This document shows, in pieces, positions 42,211 to 50,154 of a stretch of DNA of 50,154 bases. Under the pieces are notes generated by a model. It did no database searches. It was given only the letters and a program-made list of their open reading frames with translations, and was not told where the DNA came from. Numbering within the stretch: position 1 is the stretch's first letter; the number at the start of each line of letters is the position of its first letter. Origin of the DNA: Gnetum montanum (lineage: Eukaryota; Streptophyta; Gnetopsida; Gnetales; Gnetaceae); assembly GCA_015680685.1 (NCBI GenBank), contig MNCI01026937.1, positions 937,352 through 987,505 of the forward strand, given 5' to 3'. The translations under genes and the position numbers were made by a program.

Positions 42211-42282
42211 TCATAAACGTTCTAGTCTTGGTCCATCCTGAGTGTTTCCTCTAGGCCCAGTCCATTGTTGTATGATTTCCAT
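42211..42282 (-). CDS. Mini-ORF at the ORF3 start site, element B
   Basis: 23 codons from ATG (42282) directly after gtgtgtgtag. It begins M-x-I-x-QQWTG like the frame in A (5170-5259) and ends in TAG. The upstream GGTATC (about 42337-42342 on the minus strand) matches the donor-like site of A, giving an intron of roughly 55-65 bases. It may be a remnant of ORF3 loss or a real short leader peptide. Confidence 0.35.
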   Translation of the reverse strand: MEIIQQWTGPRGNTQDGPRLERL

Positions 42283-42344
42283 CTACACACACAACACAGT
42301 CACAGATGAGCAAGGGTAGATAAATCACAATGCAATTGATACCT

Positions 42345-43700
42345 TGCCTTGATGTAAAGTGAATTGGCTAAGTTGTGGTTATGGTAGACACTGATTCTGG
42401 AGTTTTAACACTGGTGACTACCTAAGGTGTAGGGGTTAGAAAAAATTGAAAAAATTGTTCCAGGGCCCCCATGACTAAGAGCGAACCTCCGGTAGCGATA
42501 GGATGGAAAAAGATAAGGAATAAGAAAGATGGAGAAAAAGTAACAACGGCAACACCAATAAAATGTATGTCATGGATGGGGATGAAACAAAAAAAATTGT
42601 TGATTACAAGAAATGTTTAAGGGAAAGAAGTTAACAAGTGCACCAAAAAGGAATGCCAGTGGGTCCTCCCCAAAGCAAGCTCATGCCTTTGATGCCCTGA
42701 CAGACCTACAACCCAAAGAGTCCGTAGTCTCTAGAAATGTCATTTGAAAGCAAGAGTTAAAAACTTACCCACAAAAAATTACTAAGGAAAAATGATGCAT
42801 CAACCAAGGTATGGACTAGTGATAAAATCAGCAATGAGGTGAAAAATGGAAAAGAAATGTGGAGAGGAGAAAATGGAATGGAAACCCAAGAACAAGGTTG
42901 TGTAAAGTCCCTTGTGTATGTTTGATGGTTAATGTAGCCAAGTAGAACTCATTCCAAATCCAGGCTCAACAAACCACATTCAGTGACCTCGCATCAACAC
43001 ATTTGACCAACTGATCCTCTTGAAGTAACAAGAATGCCTCTACAAAAAGTCACCACCATTCCAAGGAGAATGAGATGGAGAACTAGAAAGCGAGAAAGGG
43101 CCTTAGTTAGAGGGAACCTTCAGGCATGGATAACATGCCTTTCCAGTGCCATAACTAGTGCATGTAGCCCAAGTTCATTATTGTGTCTAAGGGGTGTGCT
43201 TTGAATTCTCGCTTTTTTTTATGTTTTTCGCGTGAGAACCACACCATCCAAAGACTTATTTTTTTATGTACTTAGCTTTCAGTGATTTGATGAATGGTCA
43301 AAATGATGAAAAACCCAAAGAGAAAGCATCCAAGCACTCAAGAGAATAGCTATCACAACTACATCGAATCCCCTTTAAGTCACACCCTTTTCATCCTTTG
43401 AGTCTTTCCTTAGTTTGAGAAATACCCATCCACCAATTCGTTAACAATTTTATTAGAAAAAGAGACTTGTATAGTTCCAAGCCAAGGGGGACCATAGGAT
43501 TTTATGGACGCATGAGCATCGTGGACTCATTGTCTGTTCAATCAAAAGAACCATACCATAATATCAACATCATACTTCAAAGGTAAAATCCAAACATTAG
43601 GAATCCATATGATATTATTCATGCCACCATCATGAACACTTATTGGGTGATGAACAAAATAAAGTAAACACACAAAGAAATGGTAAAAATATGAACGATG
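42345..43700 (-). other. pol-ORF3 spacer of element B
   Basis: Non-coding. It aligns with 5325-6650 of A and, in blocks, with CD. It contains an extra PPT-like box, gtcatgggggccctgg on the minus strand (about 42462-42477), absent from A. Confidence 0.6.
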
Positions 43701-43701
43701 G

Positions 43702-43792
43702 TGTAAAACAAAAACAAGAAATATTAAAGAAATATGCAAAACAAAAATGTGTAAAACAAAAACGTGTAAAACAAAAATGTGTAAAACAAATC
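43702..43792. repeat. Minisatellite with tgtaaaacaaaaa units, element B
   Basis: About five to six copies of the unit found at 6655-6815 in element A, at the same spacer position. Confidence 0.75.
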
Positions 43793-43820
43793 TTTAGAAA
43801 GAACTTAGGGCCGTCAATGA

Positions 43821-45080
43821 TTAGCAAAGGTGGCCATCTCCCCCATGACTAAGTTGGAAGGAGGACAGCCAAAATAATGAGCAAGGTTTCCCACCTATAG
43901 AGGTAGCATATGTTCTAGCTATCCTAAACTCATGAAAAGGTTTTGTTTGTTGCACGTTGACTAACAGTCTCTTATCTGGGCTCTCGGGTTTATATATGGT
44001 CATGGCCCCTGAAGGAAAAGTCACATAGATAATGTAAGGTCCTTCCCACAATGTTTGAAATTTGGTACATTGTGATTCATGTGTGGGGTTCCAGTAGAGA
44101 ACCTTATCTCCTGGTTGATACTTAACCTTCCTAATTTTCAGGTCATGTCATTGTTTATTAAATGCCTTGTGCAACTCATTAGATGATAGGACAACTAATC
44201 GGTTCTCATCTAGCAAGTTAGGAGTCATCAACCTTTGTTTTTGTGCTAGATGAAGGTCAAGGTTGAGGTCACATGCCGTGGCTAGTGTATGGAGCTCAGT
44301 TTGGATAGGGAGTGTTGAAAGTTTTCCATACACTAACTCATAGGGAGAGTAGCCTATAGGGAGTTTCCATGTGGAGCGGTATGCCTAAAGAGCATCATTT
44401 AGTTTAGTGCTCCAATCTCACCTATACTTGCTAATGGTTCTAGTCAGTATCTTAGTAATCTCCCTGTTCGTGTCCTCGGCTTGACAGTTTGCTTGGGGTT
44501 GGCATGGTGTAGTCAATTTATGTTCAACCCCTAAGTGTTGCATTAACTTTCGAAAAGTTGCACTTGTAAATTATGTACCATTATCTGAGATAAGTGCACA
44601 CGGCACACTAAACCTATTGACAACTTGTTGTTGAACAAATCGTGTAGCTATAGATGATGTGCAATCTTTAACGGAAGCTACTTCAACCCATTTTGTTAAG
44701 TAGCCTATGGCAACTACGATGTAAGCTTTTCCATTGGACATTGGTTTAATGGGCCCCATGAAATCGATTCCCCAAATGTTGAAGGGTTCTAGTGATTGAA
44801 TCCATTGTTGCAGATCCTCCATTCTAGCAGTCATTCCCCCATCACGTTGATAGGGCTCACAAGATTGGATGTTTTGATGGGTGTCCCGGAACAAGGTAGG
44901 CCAATAATATCCTACAAGTAGGATCTTGATGGTTGTTTGTCTCCCAACATAATGACCCCCACAAGGGCCCTCATGAGCATCTTGAAGAACTCTTAATTGA
45001 TATCTACGAGACCACACCATCAAACCAAGCCATCAAGACATACTTTGTAAAGTTGTCCATTGATCTCCATAAAGTACTTG
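43821..45080 (-). pseudogene. Integrase, element B
   Basis: The zinc-binding region has AHEGPCGGHY (the two histidines) and SCEPYQR, where the second cysteine of the usual C-x2-C is tyrosine, so the HHCC finger is damaged. The core has D in WGIDFMGP and D in ALISDNGT (about 44571-44595). After a stop and frame change the frame continues (ELHTLATACDLNLDL, 44150-44333) to the C-terminal GPYIIYVTFPSGAM (44051 leftwards), the GPY/F-type module. The catalytic E lies in the broken stretch between 44571 and 44400. Confidence 0.75.
43837..43849 (-). other. Internal PPT-like box after pol, element B
   Basis: The minus strand reads gtcatgggggaga at the pol/spacer boundary, identical to A. Confidence 0.65.
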
Positions 45081-46560
45081 GCTTTGTGAAGAAACTTTTG
45101 TTTCTTCTTAAGGTCTAGCTCTTGTGGTGTTTTTTGGGTAAGGAGATAGGTAAGAATGCTACTGAACCAATTTGTCTCCGTAGGTGATTGGTCATCCACT
45201 ACACCGGCAAAGAGGAACTCATCAGGGAAGTGATCAGAAATAGAATAGTCATCCTCTTTGTTGTTCCAACACAACTGAGATAAATGATCGGCAACTACAT
45301 TCTCAGTGCCTTTATGATCGATCATTGTTAGATCGAAATCTTGTAGGATTACCAACCATCGTATAATACGGGGGCTTACCATTGGCTTATTCATGAGGAA
45401 CCGAATTGCACTATGATCTGTGTGTACGAATACTTTGTACCCAAATACATAGTGCCTAAATTTCTCTAGTGCAAAAAATACAACCATTAATTCTTTTTCT
45501 GTAGTAGTGTAGTTGAGTTGTGCAATAGCTATACTTCTACTTGCACAATGGATGTAATAAGGATGTTTCTGGTCATTTGACTGTGTAAGTACAGCTCCTA
45601 AGGCATAGTTGGATGCATCAGTCATGACATGGAATGGCCTAGACCAGTAAGGAGCTTGTAGAATGGGTGTTTCTACCAGCTTCTGCTTTAGAGTTTGGAA
45701 ACATAGTTCACATTCCCTGGTCCACTTGAAGGGTATGTCCTTTTTCATTAGCTCTACCAATGATTTGGCAATCTTCAAAAAGTTCTCTATGAATCTCCTA
45801 TAGTAGCCAGTGTGTCTAAGGAATGACCAAATGTCTTTGACATTTTTCGGTTGATGGGAGATTCCTTGGATGACTTTGATTTTCTCAGGATCTACCTCTA
45901 TCCCTACACGTGAAATTTTATGCCCAAGTACTACACCTTCTTGGGCCATCGAATGGCTTTTTTGCCAGTTGAGCCTCAAATTAGTTTCTATGCATCTTTT
46001 CAGCATTTGCTCTAATTGGTCCAAGGCTTGATCAAACCTTGCTCCATAGGTGAAGAAGTCATCCATAAAGACTTCCACACCATTCCCTATCTACTACTGG
46101 AATATGCTTAGAACTAAGTGTTGAAATGTGGCAGGGGCATTGCTCAAGCCAAACAGCATTTATTTGTATGCAAACGTTCCCCATGGACTGGTGAACGTAG
46201 TTTTGACTTGGTCTTCTAGGGCTATTTGTATTTGGTTGTATCCGCTATAGCCATCTAGAAAACTATAATAGCAATGCCCTATGATTGTGTCTAAGACTTG
46301 ATCAACAAATGGTAATGAAAAGTGATCCTTGAATGTTTCCATGTCTAGTGACCTAAAATCTATGCACACCCTCCATTTTCCTCCCTTTTTAGGCACGATT
46401 ACTAAGGGGCTAACCCATTCGCTATCAGCAATGGGGTATATGAACCCAGCCTTTAGAAGCTGTTTGATTTCTTCTTTTACTACTTACTTCAACTTTGGGT
46501 TCAATCGCCTCTATGGTTATTTTCGAGGCTTCATGGAGGAGTCAGTGTAAATCCTATGCT
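45020..46560 (-). pseudogene. Reverse transcriptase and RNase H, element B
   Basis: The fingers/palm part (46396-46160) has WRVCIDFRSLDM, KDHFSLPFVDQVLD, FLDGYSGYNQIQIA and FTSPWGTFAY. After a short break with stops (46080-46160), an uninterrupted 352-residue frame (46078-45020) runs through FMDD, LNWQKSHSMAQEGVVLGHKIS, FLRHTGYYRRF, RNase H (MTDASNYALGAVLTQ, TTEKELM, FVHTDHSAIRFL, ENVVADHLSQL) and the start of integrase. All four RNase H acids are intact. It is the best-preserved pol in the window, and the patterns are those of the Athila lineage. Confidence 0.85.
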
Positions 46561-46600
46561 AGCATATCCTAGGATCTATTTCAATTAATTCTAAATATGA

Positions 46601-47480
46601 CTAGACGAAGGCTTTTGACCATTTGTTTATTACCTTTAGCAAACTCTCTTTTTGTTGCAGAGCAAGTCTTGCATTGATGATTACTGATTTTCTATTCTTA
46701 AGGAATGTGTATTCCATACCAGTGGGCAATGGTTTTAGCTCTAGGGGCTCTTGTTTAAATTTCTTAGAAATTTTCAACTTCCCCCAATTGATGTTTTCTA
46801 AGTTAGGAATAGAAAGTTGGTAGTGGACTTGCTCTAATGCATCTATACTATCTATGTAAGTGCAAGTCAAACCCTCAGTTAGTTCCATGCATATAAGTGA
46901 GCTACTTTCTTGATTAGCTATCAACCACTTGGTGTCTTCTTATCATGTGGTTGTTGCATACAAGCACCTTTGTATGTTGATCATTTGTGCACACTAATTG
47001 CATGCAGTCAATGTTAAACTTTGCACTACCCATGATCTCTACATGCAATTTCACCCTGTGTCACTGTATGTGATGCATGGAACCTTCTTCTTCTCAAGCT
47101 TTCTGAAAGTATTTTCCTTAGATATTTCTAGGAAAAGATCACGAATACCTAGGTGCTCATCAATAGTGCTTAGCCATGCCTTTCCCATTATGATTGGGAA
47201 GTCCCCCTTACTGTTGTTCACTTGGATCACCAGGAAATCAGCTAGATATGACCATTCATAGATAGTGGTAACAATATCCTTCACTAATCCCAAGGGAACA
47301 GTGATGGACTAGTCGATCAACTCTAAGTGGATGTTGCTCTTTTTTAATGGAGGCAGGTTTCAGGCCTTGTACATTTCTTGGGATATTAGGTTGACAAAGA
47401 ACCCAAATCCAAAAAAGCTTTGCATGGCTCATTCCTAACGATTTGTAGATATATCAAGGGACTCCCAAGATTAGATAATA
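46601..47480 (-). pseudogene. Protease and protease-RT linker, element B
   Basis: Reading leftwards: GSPLIYLQI-type stretch (about 47460), a damaged active-site region with a frame change (47370-47410), then GLVKDIVTTIYEWSYLADFL, the DFPIIMGKAWLSTIDEHLG stretch (47293-47051), PCITYSDTG and the linker with ELTEGLTCTYIDSIDALEQV leading into RT. The active-site triplet cannot be read cleanly. Confidence 0.65.
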
Positions 47481-48161
47481 TCCTGGAAAGGTGGCTAGCC
47501 TTGATCTAATCAGTAACAGCATGTGTTAACATGACCATATGCGTTGAATGCGGTGTTAGGTTTGAAGGGGGCACTGAAGATTTAGTTGATATGGAGGCAT
47601 CCAAAGACTCAACCGCTTGGGGTTGCAAAGGCTTGGTTGGACTATTGGTTCTGAAGAAAGACCTTTTCTTCATATGATTGTTAGAACCAATAGTAGGTTG
47701 AGGATTAACAACCCTTGTGGCATTGCGTTGTTGTGGCTAAGGAGGGAGTTCACCTTGCATTGCTGAAGCAGGTGGTAATGGAGCTATTGGTGGGAGAGAT
47801 GCAGCTAGATTGGAAGGATGGCACACTTGTGGAATGTCACCCCTAGGAGAGGGAGTCCTATGGTACTCGTGGCCTTGCTAGTGATGCTGAGGAGTAGTGT
47901 GACCAACAGAGTCATGTGGAGAGATTGGATGCTGCACATAATATCCATAGGGGTCAGGTTGCTGGTAAGGATATTGTTGCCTTGGTGGTGGCATTTCCCA
48001 TGATTGTGGGTGTTGCCACTATTGATGTTGCTCAATTGGTTATTGTAGAGTTCCACTTGGATAATATGTTAAAGGTTGGTGAAACTACCTTAGGGGTAAG
48101 GTAACTGTCAGGATGTTTGTCATTTATTTAAACGTAGATTAAGTGCATACATCCTAGACTC

Positions 48162-50057
48162 CTACAAATGTGAAATCACCAGGCAACATCCCTTAGGATG
48201 GTCGTATTGACATATCTCACATCCACTATCATCATCCGTATCTAAGTTCACAACCTCTTCAATAATAGTAACTTTACCCTTAGCCTTGTTACGTGCATGT
48301 TTTGCTTCTCTCTTTTTTCTTTTGTCATGATCACTACCTTGCTCCCTAGACTCCTCTACTACTTTGAGAATAGTTTGAAACCTACTATCCAGGGAGTCCC
48401 ACATTTGGTCTACCTTTGTCAATACTTCTAATGCTAACTTTTGAATAGACAAGGTTTTCTTATTCACCATCTCTTCAAGTGGTGACTCTTCCTCATCCTC
48501 ACAAAATCTTACTCCCTTCTTCTGGAGGGAAGGATCTTGGTTATTCTTCCGCACTCTCTCTCTTTTGTAGCTCACCTTCTTCTTAGCAACTTGCTCCAGT
48601 AGCCTATGAATTTGATGGGACCTAAGCTCAGATAACCTTCCTTAGGCATAAGTCCCAAGGGTTCTTCTTGTTTCATGCCTAAGCCCATCTACGAGATGGC
48701 GTAGTTGATCCCACTGCGAATAACCATGGCCAGGACAATGATGTAATAGTGCATAATAGCGACCCATGGCAGCATCCAAGGATTCATGACTTCCTTGTTT
48801 CCATCCTTGGATTTTCTATTGTAGCTTAGACACCCAAGAGTACGTTTGGTACTTATCATTGAAGAATTCTAACATCGTACTCCACCTATGAATGGATTCC
48901 GGTTCTAAGGACTAGTACTAGCTTTCAACTTCTTTTATTAGCATTTGTGGGAACAACTTAAGTTTTTTCCATTCATTTTCTATGTTTTGCAAGGCACACG
49001 TATTGTGAAATGCTTGTAAGTGGTTTTGAGGATCAGCGTTATATCCCCCTTCAAATCATGGAATGTTATTCATGTCTAACCTCTTGATCCTACTATCTTT
49101 TTGGTGCCTTGTTGGAACTCTCACAGCCTCAATGATATCTAGCATGCTTCACGTGATGAGTAGGGGTTCATCATGATCATCTTGTTTGTAGCGTCTATTG
49201 TGCCTACGCGATTCCCTACTCTCCCTTCTTCTATCGCATGATTTCCTAGAGTGCCCTCGTCTTCTGTCTTGGTTGTCTCATTTGTGACTTCCACTTTGTT
49301 TGCCCTTATCCTCATGATCTGTTTCTCTATGGCTATGTCCAAACATGGAAGGAGAGGGTGAAGAAGATGATGAAGGTGAAGAAGCAGGAGAACCACCACC
49401 ATGACGGTGTCTACTACCTTCTTTTCGGTGGTCTCTGCCTCGATCGTGATTGCAATCAGAATTCCCACCTTTGTCATGTGTCTTTGTTCCTTTTTCACAC
49501 ACTTTATGTCCATTGGTATCAGCACCTAGGTTATGAATGGTAGAATGAAGGTTCTGATACACAACCCCTTTGCCAAAGTCAAGGGGAGGAACGTCATTAT
49601 GTGGGTGACTACTTGACGTAGGTTCATCACCCTCAATTTCTCTTAAAATGTGGGGAGCATCCTTAGACCCTTTTCCCTTCAAGGACTTATGGTGTCTCTC
49701 CTATTACAAATCCCTTTGACATTGCGCTTCTGTGGGATGGTAGTCTCTCGAATCATAGTCTTGCGCAATGTACTCTACGTGTAAGTGTTGCATGCCTATT
49801 CGCATGAGAGCATGAAGAAGAATACTTGGGACTGAACAATCAGGAGGTAACACTATGTTACCTTCCAAGTCACGCCAACGTAGTTGTTCGTCTTAGTGGA
49901 GAATAAAAGTGAAGTTAGGTACATATTCATCAGGGTGAATATATACCACACAAAATTATTGAGGGATTGGTGGATCAACATCTTGTGTTTCCTGCTGCTG
50001 ATTGCTTCTTGGGTTAGTCCTAGGTGGTGAAGTGCTTTTGTGAGAAGAAGAAGACAT
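48162..50057 (-). pseudogene. gag of element B
   Basis: Starts at ATG 50057 (MSSSSHKSTSPPR). The EYVPNFTFIL region follows (about 49900), then a charged/serine-rich stretch (49682-49278; histidine, arginine and SSPSSSSSPSPS), then the capsid-like core (LQAFHNT, LKLFPQ, SLEPESI-WSTMLEFFNDKYQTY; about 49060-48850), then KVSYKRER to QKLALEVLTKVDQMWDSLD, ending with the zinc-knuckle box CEICQYDHPKGCC (48183-48221). Several stops (often TAG for CAG) interrupt it. The ATG matches the CD gag start. Confidence 0.75.
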
Positions 50058-50154
50058 ATTATCTTGTTTAGTGTGCAATGTACTATTATCTTTTTCTTAA
50101 TCAACCCTAAGGGTTCATTCCAACGATGTAAATGATTTCCTAAGTTCTACTTAG
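50058..50154 (-). other. 5' untranslated leader of element B, incomplete
   Basis: Sequence upstream of gag on the minus strand to the edge of the window. No LTR end or primer-binding site is reached. Confidence 0.5.

Larger units (their letters stand above)
41074..50154 (-). mobile_element. Athila-like element B (gag and pol present, 5' LTR beyond window)
   Basis: Minus-strand element with 3' LTR (41074-41893), PPT, mini-ORF, spacer, integrase, RNase H, RT, protease and gag (ATG at 50057), continuing beyond the right edge. It is the best-preserved copy, with one uninterrupted 352-residue frame through RT and RNase H. It lacks the large ORF3. The left flank atgac (41069-41073) would be one target-site copy. 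Confidence 0.85.

Overview
The window looks like intergenic DNA from a large, repeat-rich seed-plant genome. It is AT-rich and dominated by decayed LTR retrotransposons, with almost no host genes. The pol segments match the Athila lineage of Ty3/gypsy elements. A conifer or other gymnosperm would fit the degree of decay, but I cannot prove it from the sequence. One N (19863) shows this is assembled sequence.

Layout: (1) 1-1400, an LTR- or promoter-like region with six CG-containing hairpins upstream of a TATA box. (2) 2623-4074, the 3' end of a minus-strand Ty1/copia-like element. (3) 4075-8612, Athila-like element A on the minus strand (3' LTR, spacer, protease and gag pieces), with RT, RNase H and integrase deleted. 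(4) 8624-20687, Athila-like element CD on the plus strand: gag, protease, RT, RNase H, integrase, a 1.6-kb spacer, a large third ORF (ORF3), polypurine tract (PPT) and 3' LTR. (5) 20688-26667, element EF: gag C-terminus, a non-pol stretch, spacer, ORF3, PPT and 3' LTR. A J-domain retrocopy is inserted in its spacer. (6) 26668-30055, element G: the rest of an ORF3, PPT and 3' LTR. (7) 30056-41073, non-LTR DNA with SINE-like pieces, a GC-rich retroposon with 15-bp target-site duplications (TSDs), a 161-bp tandem duplication and one intact intronless host-like ORF (32363-33061). (8) 41074-50154, element B on the minus strand: 3' LTR, spacer, full pol and gag, running off the right edge.

Five 3' LTRs (4075, 19714, 25787, 29197, 41074) start TGAT(G/A) and end CATCA. 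They share about 60 bp at the U5 end and an upstream box ending in a TCATGGGGGTA-type PPT. No 5' LTR is visible. CD ends inside a gag resembling that of EF, and EF ends inside an ORF3 resembling that of G, so the right side is a nested series. Its left halves are missing, and the break falls where A and CD meet head-to-head near 8612-8624.

The most interesting item is ORF3, which occupies the env position. In CD it is about 900 codons: a basic N-terminus, a region resembling the 'putative plant transposon protein' domain, a long coiled coil and a proline-rich tail. I see no membrane segment in it. Its ATG follows directly on a candidate 3' splice site, and a TATA-bearing, LTR-like segment lies upstream. 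Elements A and B keep the splice-like junction but carry only a 23-29 codon mini-ORF. The second item is the TSD-flanked, polyadenylated retrocopy of a coiled-coil plus J-domain gene at 23258-23912. All identifications were made by eye; none has been checked against a database.
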